Positions 27,345 through 36,522 of a stretch of DNA of 64,000 nt are shown piece after piece. Within the stretch, counting starts at the first letter, position 1. Each line of letters starts with the position of its first letter. Under the pieces are notes generated by a model. That model had not been told where the DNA came from. It worked only from the letters and a program-made list of their open reading frames with translations, and did not search any database. This DNA is from Myxococcales bacterium. Its GTDB lineage: Bacteria; Myxococcota_A; UBA9160; UBA4427. Both the position numbers and the translations under genes were made by a program. The stretch lies in NCBI GenBank assembly GCA_012960035.1, contig DUBZ01000037.1, positions 52,830 to 116,829 on the forward strand, in the 5' to 3' direction.

Positions 27345-29162
27345 ATGGGGCAGACGAAAACCGCCTGGGATCAGATCCCGCACTGGGCCCGCGCGCGAAC
27401 GACGCACCAAAAGCTGATCCCCTTCGGCATCTTCATCTCGGCCCTTCTGCTTCGTGCATTTTATTTGTGGGAGGACACGGCTAGCCCGTTCTTCGCTGTG
27501 GGCGGCGTCGATTCCCCGACCTACCTCAAGCGCGCCGCGAGTCTCCTTGCTGGGACGTGGCCGGGGCCCTTTGCCTTCGACCAACCTCCGCTCTATCCCG
27601 CATGGATCGCCACCGTTTCGCAAGTGTTCGGCGAGAACATCATGGCCCTGAAGCTTTCTCAGGCGGTGCTCGGTGCGATGTGCTGCGTGCTCGTCTACTT
27701 CATCGCGCAAAAAGCGTTCAGAGATTTTTCCGTAGCCCTCTTGGCCGCACTGATGTGCGTCGTCAATGGCACGTTGATCTACTTCGACGGTCAAATCGTT
27801 TCGGCCAACCTTGAGATGTTCCTGCAATGCGCCGCGCTGTGGTTCTTCCTAAAAGCAGAAGAGAATAAAAGCATCGGTTGGTGGCTTGGTGCTGGGGCAA
27901 TTGTCGGGCTTTCTGCAATCAATCGCGGGGGCGTGCTTTTGTGCATTCCCTTCTTGCTGGTCTGGGCTTATAGACGCGACGGGGTGAAAGCCGCTGCCGC
28001 TGTCATCATTCCGGTTGCACTCTTCATTGCACCCATCACTCTTCACAACTTCAGTTTCGACCATTCGAGGTCAGTTCCGAACAACGTGAAGGCCGGGTTC
28101 GAGGAAACACCAAAAAGTTCTGCCATCGATCGACTATTGAATCGCAAGTACGTGCTGCTTACGTCTCGTACCGGAATGAACTTTTTGCTTGGAAATTCAT
28201 ATGACGAGTATGAGCTGAACGACCCCAACCATCCCCGATGTTGGATCCATACCAATCACGTCATGAAGTATCCCTATCGCGAAACGGGCGCGGTCTCAGC
28301 TTCGGGGCAGCAGCAATCGTTGATGACGCGAGCCACCGAAACGATCGCGAACGCGCCGGGTGATTGGTTTCGCTTGATGGGGCTGAAAGCACTTCAACTT
28401 GGGAACGGCGTCGAGATCCCACGTAACTCAAACCTCTATGCCGACAGGCAATATTCGAATTTGTTGAGTGCCCTCGTCTGGAGTGGCCCACTCGCTTTTC
28501 CGACTGGCCTGTTGATTCCCCTCGGACTGGTAGGCCTCTACTTCAGCCGGAGGCAATCGCAGAAGCATTCCCTGTTGCTGGCTTTTCTGTTGCCCCGGGT
28601 CGTCTTCGTATTGTTGTTCTTCGTCGCCGCGCGCTTTCGCGTCCCGATGCTTCCGATCATCGCGATGTTCGCGAGTTACGGGGTCTTGTATGGCGTGAGG
28701 ACGTGGCGCGCAGGCCAACGTTCTGCCTTGGTTCTCCCGGCGATCGCCCTCGTTCTACTTTTGATCGCATCCAACGCGCGACGGGTCCCTGTCGCTGATC
28801 AACACGGCGCTTATGAATTCTTTACGTTGGCCGGAACCCTCGCCGAAGGTGGTGACCAAGCCGCTGCCCTGGCTGAATTTCAAAAGGCGGTCGATGCGGA
28901 CCCCGCGTCCCCGGCCGCAAATTTCCTGTTAGGGGCGAGGCTCGCCCGCTCGAAACAGTTTGAACAATCCAACACCTTCCTCGAAGCGGCGACGCAACTC
29001 GAACCGGGTTTCACCGAGGCATTGGTTCGCCACGGCAAGAACCTCGCCGCCATGGGTCAAAACAATGCCGCCCGCGAACGACTTAAACGCGCACTCGCGA
29101 GCGACCCCGGCAACGCTCAGATCGCTCGAACCTTGAAGACGATCGAGACGAACACACGCTAA
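27345..29162 (+). CDS. membrane glycosyltransferase (GT39/GT83-like) with C-terminal TPRs
   Basis: About 605 residues. The N-terminal 470 residues have around ten hydrophobic segments; the first loop has VGGVDSPTYLKRAA, with the Asp expected of GT-C enzymes, and DQPPLYPAWIA is the family's second loop motif. From about residue 505 there are TPR-like repeats (ALAEFQKAVDADPASPAANFLLG, then FLEAATQLEPGFTEAL and ERLKRALASDPGNAQIA). It should transfer a sugar from a lipid-linked donor at the periplasmic face to protein or lipid. The start is uncertain: TTG at 27297 would add 16 residues. Confidence 0.85.
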   Translation: MGQTKTAWDQIPHWARARTTHQKLIPFGIFISALLLRAFYLWEDTASPFFAVGGVDSPTYLKRAASLLAGTWPGPFAFDQPPLYPAWIATVSQVFGENIMALKLSQAVLGAMCCVLVYFIAQKAFRDFSVALLAALMCVVNGTLIYFDGQIVSANLEMFLQCAALWFFLKAEENKSIGWWLGAGAIVGLSAINRGGVLLCIPFLLVWAYRRDGVKAAAAVIIPVALFIAPITLHNFSFDHSRSVPNNVKAGFEETPKSSAIDRLLNRKYVLLTSRTGMNFLLGNSYDEYELNDPNHPRCWIHTNHVMKYPYRETGAVSASGQQQSLMTRATETIANAPGDWFRLMGLKALQLGNGVEIPRNSNLYADRQYSNLLSALVWSGPLAFPTGLLIPLGLVGLYFSRRQSQKHSLLLAFLLPRVVFVLLFFVAARFRVPMLPIIAMFASYGVLYGVRTWRAGQRSALVLPAIALVLLLIASNARRVPVADQHGAYEFFTLAGTLAEGGDQAAALAEFQKAVDADPASPAANFLLGARLARSKQFEQSNTFLEAATQLEPGFTEALVRHGKNLAAMGQNNAARERLKRALASDPGNAQIARTLKTIETNTR

Positions 29163-29196
29163 ATTTGCGGCCGCGCCTACAAGGGAGACACACGGC

Positions 29197-30033
29197 ATGA
29201 CCCAGTGGAACGAGCAAGTTGCCATTGTGACCGGCGCAGGCTCCGGCATCGGCCACGGGCTCTCGCACGCCCTCGCATCTCGAGGTGTCACCGTGGTGGC
29301 GTGCGACATCAACCCGGAACGCATCGAAGCCACGCAGAAAGAAATTGAAGCCGCAGGCGGCAAGGCCGTCGGGGTCACCCTCGACGTCACAGATGCGGAT
29401 GCCGTTGCCGCAGTGGTTCGCGACACCCATGAGCGGCATGGTCGCATCGACTACATCTTCAACAACGCAGGGATCGCGGTCGGTGGCGAAGTTCGTGACG
29501 TTGAACTTGAAGACTGGCAAAAGGTTTTGAAGGTCAACCTCGATGGTGTCGTGCACGGCGTCGTCGCCGCCTATCCCATCATGGTCGATCAAGGCTTCGG
29601 ACATATTATTAACACCGCCTCCATCGAGGGACTCGCACCGTTCCCGTCCACGGTGTCATACGTCGCAAGCAAGCATGCAGTCGTCGGGCTTTCGACATCG
29701 CTTCGCGTCGAAGGCGCGGACCTCGGCGTCAAGGTCAGCGCGGTTTGCCCGGGTTACATCAAGACCCGGATCTTTGAGGACTCGAAGTTTGTGGGCATGG
29801 ACGTCCAGGACGAAATCGACAACGTGCCGGCGTGGCTTGGGATCACGCCAGACGAATGCGCGAAACGGATTCTTCGTGGCGTCGAACGCAACAAAGCCAT
29901 CATCCCGATCACCGGCATGGCGTGGGTTCTCTGGGTGCTGATGCGTGTGAGCCCCAACGCAGTCATTGCGCTTATGCGTCGTCAGCTCAGGCACGCTCGC
30001 ATCCGGATGCGGAACGTCGAACCCAAAAACTAA
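29197..30033 (+). CDS. short-chain dehydrogenase/reductase
   Basis: A 278-residue classical SDR: AIVTGAGSGIGHGLSHALA for the cofactor, YIFNNAGIAVGGE near residue 87, NTASIEGL with the catalytic Ser and YVASK with Tyr and Lys near 156. VVACDIN at the end of beta-2 suggests NAD. The C-terminal end has a hydrophobic helix (GMAWVLWVLMRVSPNAVIALM) and a basic tail, which may attach it peripherally to membrane, as in some steroid or lipid dehydrogenases. AAGGGAG precedes the ATG. Its stop codon overlaps that of the convergent dioxygenase gene. Confidence 0.9.
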   Translation: MTQWNEQVAIVTGAGSGIGHGLSHALASRGVTVVACDINPERIEATQKEIEAAGGKAVGVTLDVTDADAVAAVVRDTHERHGRIDYIFNNAGIAVGGEVRDVELEDWQKVLKVNLDGVVHGVVAAYPIMVDQGFGHIINTASIEGLAPFPSTVSYVASKHAVVGLSTSLRVEGADLGVKVSAVCPGYIKTRIFEDSKFVGMDVQDEIDNVPAWLGITPDECAKRILRGVERNKAIIPITGMAWVLWVLMRVSPNAVIALMRRQLRHARIRMRNVEPKN

Positions 30034-30875
30034 ACCGGCGCTTCACCTTCGAGGGTGACGCGGTGAATCACACGGTTCGCGTTGCCGTAGTCGGCGATTG
30101 CGTAGTGGTGGGTTGCGCGGTTGTCCCAGATCGCAACGTCGCCTTGCTGCCAACGCCAGCGGCATTGGAATTCGGGCTTGGCCTGGTGGGCGAACAAGAA
30201 ATTCAACACTGCGTCGCCTTCGGCCGGGGGAACGCCCTCGATGTCGGCTGTGAATGTTGGATTCACGTAGAGGATCTTGCGTCCCGTGGCGGGATGGGTC
30301 CTCACGATGGGATGGGATGCCGACGGCAGCGAAGACATGTCGGGCAGCTGCCCGCGTGGCGCTTTTGCAGCGTCTGAACGTTCGCGCACTGCATTGCGAA
30401 CCGTCCCCGCCAGATCGTGCAGCGCCGTAAGCCCTTCGAGATATTCTTTCATGCGATCTGAAAGCGCGTCGTATGCCGCCGTCATGTTGGCCCACATGGT
30501 GTCGCCCCCGTGGTCGGGGCATTCCTTCATGTACAGCACCGAGCCCATCGGCGGTTTTGGCGAGATGGATACGTCGGTGTGCCAGAGATTCGCCCGTCCC
30601 CCTTCCTGGCCTTTCAGTTCCACCACTTCGCGATGTCCCTCTAAGGTCGGGAGGTACGCCGGGTGATCCGTAAAGACGGGTGCGAGCTGGGCGCTGAAGT
30701 CCACGTGCTGATCAGGCGAAAGACTCTGCCCCCTAAAGAAGATCACTTTGTGGGCGTACAAGTTTTCGAGCACCGCTTCGACCGCAACGCCGTCGAGTTT
30801 CTGCGAGAGATCCAAACCGCGCAGCTCGGCACCAAGGCATCCAGCGATCGGCTGGACTTCAATATTCGAGGTCAT
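30030..30875 (-). CDS. TauD/TfdA-family 2-oxoglutarate/Fe(II) dioxygenase
   Basis: A 281-residue jelly-roll dioxygenase. LWHTDVSISPKPP near residue 98 supplies His and Asp of the iron triad, NRATHHYAIADYGNANRVIHRVTLEG near the C terminus supplies the distal His and the Arg that binds 2-oxoglutarate. Start region IEVQPIAGCLGAELRGLDLS is typical. Members cleave taurine, alkyl sulfates or aryloxyalkanoates by hydroxylation; alkylsulfatase activity would fit the sulfatase-rich setting but is speculation. ATG at 30875 is chosen over the adjoining GTG. It lies downstream of the amidohydrolase gene, 52 bp away on the same strand. Confidence 0.9.
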   Translation of the reverse strand: MTSNIEVQPIAGCLGAELRGLDLSQKLDGVAVEAVLENLYAHKVIFFRGQSLSPDQHVDFSAQLAPVFTDHPAYLPTLEGHREVVELKGQEGGRANLWHTDVSISPKPPMGSVLYMKECPDHGGDTMWANMTAAYDALSDRMKEYLEGLTALHDLAGTVRNAVRERSDAAKAPRGQLPDMSSLPSASHPIVRTHPATGRKILYVNPTFTADIEGVPPAEGDAVLNFLFAHQAKPEFQCRWRWQQGDVAIWDNRATHHYAIADYGNANRVIHRVTLEGEAPV

Positions 30876-30927
30876 CACGTTTCCAATCTTTGGCTTGGGT
30901 TTCGATCTCGGTCGTTGGCACTCAGCC

Positions 30928-32685
30928 CTAGAGCGCTGTGGGACGCGCGAGTCGCCCCGGGCGTGCGCCGGTGTCGCAGTCTTTGTCTCGCGTCTGCACG
31001 CCGTTTACGTACGTTGCGAGGTAGCCACTCGCCCGTTGCAAAATGCGGCTCCCGCCTGCCGGAAGATCATGGTGCACTTCGAGTTCTCCAAGGCTCAAGC
31101 GGTCGAAGTCGATCAAGTTGAAATCTGCTCGCTTACCAACTTCGAGCGAGCCACGGTCGTGCAACCCGTAGAGCTCGGCGTTGGTCTGGGTTTGCTTGCG
31201 CACGATCCATTCGATCGGCAGGCGCTCTCCACGGGCGCGGTCACGCACCCAGTGCGTCAACTGGTAGGTCGGTGCAACCGCGTCGAAGATCAAGTTCACA
31301 TGGGCGCCCGCGTCCGACAAACCCGTCACCGTATTCGGATCCATCAACATGGTGTGAATCGCGTCGTGATTAAATCCGACGTAGTTTGCGCCGAGCAAGA
31401 TCGCGAACGAGTTGCCGTCGTTTTCGAGGAGGTAGTCGTACACGACCTCGTGGATCGGCGTGTTGGTCGCGGCGGCGCGCGCGCCGAGCATGTCGCCCGG
31501 TTCGGGTTCGTAGTTCAGCGGCATCTCCATCGGGAAGAGCGCCCCCGCAACCTCGCCGAGCAAACCATGGATGTTCGCCATCGAGCCCTCTTCTTCGACC
31601 CGAATGTCGGCGTCGTTCAAGATTGCTGCACGAACTTCGGGCTTTTGCATTTCCTTGATGCGCTGCTCGAACGGGAGATCCAGAAGTTTCAGGTAGGTCT
31701 CTCGGCGCTGGAACATGTGATACGTCTGGAGGCTCGTCACGAACCCGATCGGACGTGATGCGACCTGCGGCCGAAGAATCGAACCCTTTGCGTTTTCTTC
31801 TGCGGCACCCTTCAAATAGCCTTGCCATGAATCGGGGAAGTCTGGAACCTGCACTGTTGTGAATGTCACGGGACGCCCAACGCGACCGATCTGTTTGATC
31901 ATCTCGAATTCTTCTTCGAGCGAAAATCTTTCGCCGCCAATCGCTTCGAGCTTGCCCACAGTGCTTGCGGGAATGAGTTCAAAAACACCCGAGCCCGCGC
32001 GCTGCATGGCTTCGGCGAGCGCCAACAGTTCATCGACTTCAGCAAACGTGCCGGGAACCGGGGCGCCGCTGATGGATCGATGCCCCACGGTGCGCGACGT
32101 GGAAAAACCAACTGCACCAGCCCGCATGGCCTCTTCAACCATCGCGCTCATGCGTGCCAAGTCGTCCCCTCGCGGGTCTTCGTTGTCGCGACCGCGCTGG
32201 CCCATCACGTAATTACGCAGGGCGCCGTGTGCGAGCTGGGCGCCGATGTCGAGGGCATACTCTCGCGTTGCAAGAAAGTCGAGGTATTCGGGGAAAGTTT
32301 CCCATTCGCCCCAGGGCATGCCTTCGTGGAGGGCGGTGCCCGGGATGTCTTCGACGCCTTCCATCAATTCGATCAGCTCGTGTTCCGCACCTTTATGAAC
32401 CGGTGCGAAGCCGACACCGCAGTTGCCCATGATGACCGTCGTCACACCGTGCGAGGCAGACGGATCGATCTGGTCGTCCCAAGTCACCTGACCGTCGTAG
32501 TGCGTGTGAACGTCGACCCAACCCGGCGTCATCAGCGCGCCGTCAGCATTCACCACCTGCTTGGCGTCTTCACTCACCTTACCCGTCGCCACGATGCGAC
32601 CGTCGCGAATCCCGATATCGCCGGTCTGTGCCGGAGCACCGGTTCCGTCCACGATGTTTGCGCCTTGGATTTTGGTATCGAGCAT
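30928..32685 (-). CDS. D-aminoacylase/N-acyl-D-amino-acid deacylase type amidohydrolase
   Basis: A 585-residue amidohydrolase_3 family protein. IVDGTGAPAQTGDIGIRDGRIVATG is the N-terminal small barrel, PGWVDVHTHYDGQVTWD the metal-binding strand, HGVTTVIMGNCGVGFAPV the following element, and GLSDAGAHVN near residue 465 carries the catalytic Asp; VGKRADFNLIDFD ends the small barrel. Characterised relatives deacylate N-acyl-D-amino acids; many homologues in catabolic clusters have unknown substrates. The ATG at 32685 has GGAGA upstream; the longer frame to 32757 has none. It is divergent from the glyoxalase-fold gene. Confidence 0.9.
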   Translation of the reverse strand: MLDTKIQGANIVDGTGAPAQTGDIGIRDGRIVATGKVSEDAKQVVNADGALMTPGWVDVHTHYDGQVTWDDQIDPSASHGVTTVIMGNCGVGFAPVHKGAEHELIELMEGVEDIPGTALHEGMPWGEWETFPEYLDFLATREYALDIGAQLAHGALRNYVMGQRGRDNEDPRGDDLARMSAMVEEAMRAGAVGFSTSRTVGHRSISGAPVPGTFAEVDELLALAEAMQRAGSGVFELIPASTVGKLEAIGGERFSLEEEFEMIKQIGRVGRPVTFTTVQVPDFPDSWQGYLKGAAEENAKGSILRPQVASRPIGFVTSLQTYHMFQRRETYLKLLDLPFEQRIKEMQKPEVRAAILNDADIRVEEEGSMANIHGLLGEVAGALFPMEMPLNYEPEPGDMLGARAAATNTPIHEVVYDYLLENDGNSFAILLGANYVGFNHDAIHTMLMDPNTVTGLSDAGAHVNLIFDAVAPTYQLTHWVRDRARGERLPIEWIVRKQTQTNAELYGLHDRGSLEVGKRADFNLIDFDRLSLGELEVHHDLPAGGSRILQRASGYLATYVNGVQTRDKDCDTGARPGRLARPTAL

Positions 32686-32862
32686 CGAGATCTCCGATAT
32701 GTGAAGGGGGCGTGGGACGGGTGAGTCGAGGTGAGTCAATCGCCAGAAATCTGGCATAGTCTATGACACCACCGGGCGCTCTGCTGCGCCACTAACGCGA
32801 GTGCCACTCACGCGCCCAAGCCCCAACTACCGGGGCACCCCAAAGAAACGAGGAGAAGCAAC

Positions 32863-33237
32863 ATGCTCGGCTACACCACGATCGGAACCAGTGACATGGA
32901 CCGCGCCACCGAATTTTACGACGCGCTGCTCGCAGAAGTTGGTGCAAAGCAGCTTTTCGGAATGGATCGAATCAAGTTCTACGGCACGGCTCTCGACCAG
33001 GCGATGCTTGCGGTCTGCATCCCGTACAACGAGGAAGCCCACGATCACGGCAACGGCAACATGATCGCAATCCCGGGCGGTTCGCGGGAAGGTGTCGACA
33101 AGCTCTACGCGAAGGCCATTGAACTCGGCGCGACCGACGAAGGTCCGCCCGGAGAACGTCTTCCTGTTTTTTATGGCGGCTATGTGCGAGATCTGGACGG
33201 CAACAAACTCTGCTTCTTCGAAATGAAGATGGGCTAG
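32863..33237 (+). CDS. VOC-family (glyoxalase/bleomycin-resistance fold) protein
   Basis: A 124-residue vicinal-oxygen-chelate protein with the two beta-alpha-beta-beta-beta halves: LGYTTIGTSDMDRATEFYDALLAEVG, and GVDKLYAKAIELGATDEGPP with GYVRDLDGNKLCFFEM. The N-terminal metal His is replaced (YTTIGT), so it may not bind metal at the standard place. GAGGAGAA lies just before the ATG. A very strong terminator follows, so it is likely a single-gene transcript. Confidence 0.85.
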   Translation: MLGYTTIGTSDMDRATEFYDALLAEVGAKQLFGMDRIKFYGTALDQAMLAVCIPYNEEAHDHGNGNMIAIPGGSREGVDKLYAKAIELGATDEGPPGERLPVFYGGYVRDLDGNKLCFFEMKMG

Positions 33238-33270
33238 CGCGCGAGGCGAATTGCCGATCCTGAATAAGAA

Positions 33271-33307
33271 ACGGCCCACGTAGGAATCGATTTCCTACGT
33301 GGGCCGT
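33271..33307. terminator. bidirectional intrinsic terminator
   Basis: A perfect 16-bp stem (33271-33286 with 33292-33307) and a TCGAT loop lies between convergent genes. A T-rich run (TTTCGTTTTG) follows on the plus strand and AAGAAA precedes it, giving TTTCTT on the minus strand. It therefore serves both the VOC gene and the SDR gene at 33344. This is the clearest terminator in the window. Confidence 0.92.
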
Positions 33308-33343
33308 TTTCGTTTTGATCTTGAAAGCGCGCCGCGTAGACTC

Positions 33344-34090
33344 CTAGGTGGTGACGCTTCCGCCGTTCAACTCGAGCGTCTGCCCCGTCATCCAAGAGGC
33401 CTCGTTGGAAGCGAGATAAACGACGAGCGCTGCGATGTCCTTGGGTTGCCCCAACGCACCGACGGGCACGCCCTTTGCCATATGTTCGGTGATCTTGGGA
33501 TCCGCATGATTGTCGATCAGACCAATCGCAACGGTGTTGGCTGTGACGCCGCTGCGCGCCGTCTCCATCGCGAGGTGGCGCATAAAGGAAAGGCCGCCGC
33601 CCTTCCCCGCACCGTAAGCCGCGACCCCGAGCGGGATCCCAACCGTCCCCGCTCCAGATGAAATTGTGATCACTCGGCCGTGACCGCGTTCGCTCATCCC
33701 CGGAACTAACACGTGGGCACAGTTCATGACGGCGTAGGTATTGAGGTCGATGAACTTTCGCCATTCTTCGGGGGCTGTCTCGAGGAACTGTGTAACCCCC
33801 ATGCCCGGCGGAACGCCCGCGTTGTTCACGAGAATATCGATGGGGCCAAGTGAGGACTCCGCTTTCGCGATGCCAGACTTCACGGCGTCGTAGTCACAAA
33901 CGTCGAACCCGACTGCAACCGCTTTGCCTCCCGCGCTAGCGATGGCTTCGACTGTCTCGGCTGCGCGCTCTTCGAAGAGATCGTTGACGGCAACGCTCGC
34001 GCCCTGGGCGGCGAGGGCCTTTGCGATTCCCGAACCAACGCCCTGACCACCACCGCTAATGAATGCGGTCCTACCCGTGAGATCAAACAT
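33344..34090 (-). CDS. short-chain dehydrogenase/reductase
   Basis: A 248-residue classical SDR, close to FabG-like 3-oxoacyl reductases in size. AFISGGGQGVGSGIAKALA binds NAD(P), DILVNNAGVPPG is the central motif, ITISSGAGTVG has the catalytic Ser, and AAYGAGKGG holds Tyr and Lys. The C terminus (ASWMTGQTLELNGGSVTT) is the standard SDR ending. VNDLFEERAAE at beta-2 carries an Asp, which favours NAD. It ends at the strong terminator and starts 182 bp from the crotonase pseudogene, which reads away from it. Confidence 0.9.
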   Translation of the reverse strand: MFDLTGRTAFISGGGQGVGSGIAKALAAQGASVAVNDLFEERAAETVEAIASAGGKAVAVGFDVCDYDAVKSGIAKAESSLGPIDILVNNAGVPPGMGVTQFLETAPEEWRKFIDLNTYAVMNCAHVLVPGMSERGHGRVITISSGAGTVGIPLGVAAYGAGKGGGLSFMRHLAMETARSGVTANTVAIGLIDNHADPKITEHMAKGVPVGALGQPKDIAALVVYLASNEASWMTGQTLELNGGSVTT

Positions 34091-34271
34091 CGCCCTCTCC
34101 TTTCATTGGTGAAATCCCGGTCTGCCAAGACCCAAGGTCCGTGAGAACCCAGTCATCCGCTCCACAACTTCGCAAGTTGTATTCAATACTCCCAGACGAA
34201 TTCGAAGCCTTATACTCGCGTTTGCGAATCAGCCGTATCACCTCATCCTTCATTCCCAGCATCGGAGCGTC

Positions 34272-34617
34272 ATGTCGAGCGGACTCGTACTCTATGAAAC
34301 CGCGGATCGCATCGCGACCATCACCCTCAGCTGTTCCGGCCGAGGATCTCGACGCAGAAGCGCTCAAGCTCGCTCGGCAGCTTGCCCACATGCCCTCTTC
34401 ACAGCTTGCCGCGATGAAGCTTGTGGTCAATCAGGCTTATGAAAACATGGGCCTGCGAACGACCCAGGTGATGGGGTCTCTCTTGGATGGCGCGATGCGA
34501 AATACGCCGGAGGCCAAGGACTTCATCAACACGGCGGTTAGCCAAGGGGTTCCCGCAGCGGTTGCCGAACGCGATGGCCCATTCGGCGACTACAGCCAGC
34601 GTAAAAAGAAGTCGTGA
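34272..34617 (+). pseudogene. enoyl-CoA hydratase with internal deletion
   Basis: From the ATG at 34272 the frame reads as a crotonase N terminus (MSSGLVLYETADRIATITLS), but at about 34330 it breaks. A different frame then continues as a typical crotonase C terminus (VPAEDLDAEALKLARQLA, MPSSQLAAMKLVVNQAYENMG, TPEAKDFINTAVSQGVPAAVAERDGPFGDYS). Everything between, about 140-150 residues including both oxyanion-hole motifs, is missing. The two ends are joined with a frame change, so no crotonase can be made. This is either a real deletion scar or a misassembly. Confidence 0.75.
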
Positions 34618-34636
34618 CGTGTGATCGGGCGCAACC

Positions 34637-35890
34637 TCAAGCCGGCGCAACGAGAATAGAAACGCTCTCGAGCCTGCGGACAAAAATGCTGTTCGCGTAG
34701 CTCGGGGGATTCGAACGGTCGAGCGAGAGCGATTGCGTTCGAGACAACAACTGCTCGACGACGACCCGCGCTTCAAGTCGAGCGAGCGGCGCGCCAATGC
34801 AGAAGTGCCCACCGCGTCCAAAGCCCATGTGTTGTTTTGGGTGCCGTCGGTCGAGACGAAGAACGTCCGGTTCCTCGAAGTGCGCCGGGTCCCGGTTCGC
34901 CGAAGCCCAAAGCAGCAACAAGCGATCCCCCGCTTCGAGTTCGTAACCCGCGAGCGTGCATGGCAGCTTCACCACGCGATAGTGAAATTTGAACGGACTC
35001 TCCAACCGCACGACTTCTTCGATGAAGCGCGGGATCAATTCAGGTTCTGCACGCAGAGTTGCGGCGAGGTCCGGGCTTTCTGCGAGTCGAAGTCCGCACG
35101 AGCCGATTAACGCCGCGGTGGATTCTCCCGCGGCCCCGAACATCACCACCGCAATCCCGATCGCCTGTATGCGAGAGATCGATCCTTGCTCGACCGCGAA
35201 TGCGAGTGAAGCCAACATCGGTGCATCGCTGGGGGGCGCGCCGTTTGCGCCCGCGCGCCCCGCATGTGCGTCGAGATGCTCGCCCAAATACTCGGCCATT
35301 TGACCCGACTCGGTTGCGAGTTTCACAAGTTGCGCTGGACCCATTGTGCCCGCCAGGATATCGCCGCCCATCATGGCCCATGTGCGATGTCGCGAAACGT
35401 CGCCAGCGGGCAGGCCCAGCACGTGTGCGACGGCGAGCGCGGGAATCAACTCGGCGATCGCAGCAAAGTCGCCTCCCCCGGCTGCGACCCATGGGCCGAA
35501 GGCATCGTGGGTCCAACCAACAATTCTTTCTTCGAGTGCGGCAACGACCTTCGGAGCCAGTCGCGGCTGCGCAATGGCGCGGTGGACTCCGTGGTCGGGT
35601 TCATCTGCCGTTGCAATCACATGATTGCCCCCGAGATCCGGCAACGGAAAAATGCTCGGGGTTCCGTCATCGGCGCGTACAAGTACGCCCGTCAGGTTCG
35701 CGGAAAAATCGCTTTCACGTTGCAGCACTTCGTCGATGAGGTCCCACGTTGCGACGAGGTGCACCCCGGTGTCGCCAACCCGGGCCACGGGCGACTCGCT
35801 TCGCAACACTTCGTACAATCGATCGGGATACTCAATCGCATGACGATCAAAAAACTCATCCAGCGAGCCTGGCATGAATGGGGCACGCAC
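34637..35890 (-). CDS. cytochrome P450 (no. 2)
   Basis: A 417-residue soluble P450. FGRGGHFCIG gives Cys364 as heme ligand, VVMFGAAGEST is the I helix, and IEEVVRLESPF the K-helix E-x-x-R. A GTG start at 35890 is chosen because AGGAG lies 7 nt upstream; an ATG 15 bp earlier would place that site inside the gene. Overall similarity to actinobacterial-type CYPs used on terpenoid or steroid-like substrates is only an impression. It converges on the crotonase pseudogene. A TetR remnant lies upstream on the other strand and may once have controlled it. Confidence 0.92.
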   Translation of the reverse strand: MRAPFMPGSLDEFFDRHAIEYPDRLYEVLRSESPVARVGDTGVHLVATWDLIDEVLQRESDFSANLTGVLVRADDGTPSIFPLPDLGGNHVIATADEPDHGVHRAIAQPRLAPKVVAALEERIVGWTHDAFGPWVAAGGGDFAAIAELIPALAVAHVLGLPAGDVSRHRTWAMMGGDILAGTMGPAQLVKLATESGQMAEYLGEHLDAHAGRAGANGAPPSDAPMLASLAFAVEQGSISRIQAIGIAVVMFGAAGESTAALIGSCGLRLAESPDLAATLRAEPELIPRFIEEVVRLESPFKFHYRVVKLPCTLAGYELEAGDRLLLLWASANRDPAHFEEPDVLRLDRRHPKQHMGFGRGGHFCIGAPLARLEARVVVEQLLSRTQSLSLDRSNPPSYANSIFVRRLESVSILVAPA

Positions 35891-36073
35891 GATTTGACTC
35901 CTCATGGCGAAGCGCGTGATTCGTGAACGCAGTAAATGCTTGTTCAGGACGTGATCGGGAGCCGGCACTGTAGCGCCACTGGCCTCACGGTCGATTCAAC
36001 GTATTCTAGTTTTCGCTACGTGATCCTTCATACATTTTCGATTCTCTCTCCAAATCGTTTGATCATGACGTAG

Positions 36074-36343
36074 CGTGAAAGCCGGTCCGACGATGCCGCC
36101 ACGCGAGAATTCGAACCGCTGGGCTTTCCCAAGGCGCGTTTCGCTCGCGTTACAGCGAACGCCGACGTGGCCGAAGGCACGCTGTACCCCCAATTCGAAT
36201 CCAAGCTCGGTTTGCTCAAAGCACTCGGCGAACACGATGGCACCGGGATGCGCGCAGCGTTTACCGCCGCCGAACGCGAACCGTCGCCGGCAGAACGGCA
36301 AAAACGAAGAGGGGGGACGCACTCGACGTTACACGCCACGTAA
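36074..36343 (+). pseudogene. TetR-type regulator remnant lacking a start
   Basis: An 89-codon open stretch that begins directly after a stop codon (TAG at 36071) and has no start codon ahead of the conserved part. It reads DAATREFEPLGFPKARFARV, then TANADVAEGTLYPQFESK and LGLLKALGEH. These are the helix-turn-helix and the first helix after it of TetR regulators (compare the common A-x-x-A-G-V-S-x-G-T-L-Y-x-H-F). The ligand-binding domain is replaced by an unrelated basic tail. It cannot make a working repressor. Confidence 0.65.
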
Positions 36344-36522
36344 CCGCGTCCCTCTTGCCCACGACGGAATCGATCGCTGGCGAACCGTCGCAGCCGCGAT
36401 AGCGTCTCGCCTCGCCCCACTTCTGTACTTCCCAACAATCCACCCAATCGACTCGAGCCGCGTTGGCAGCATTGCCGTAGCCGCGCTGGCTCCACCGCGA
36501 TCACAGATGCAAAGGCCTGAAC

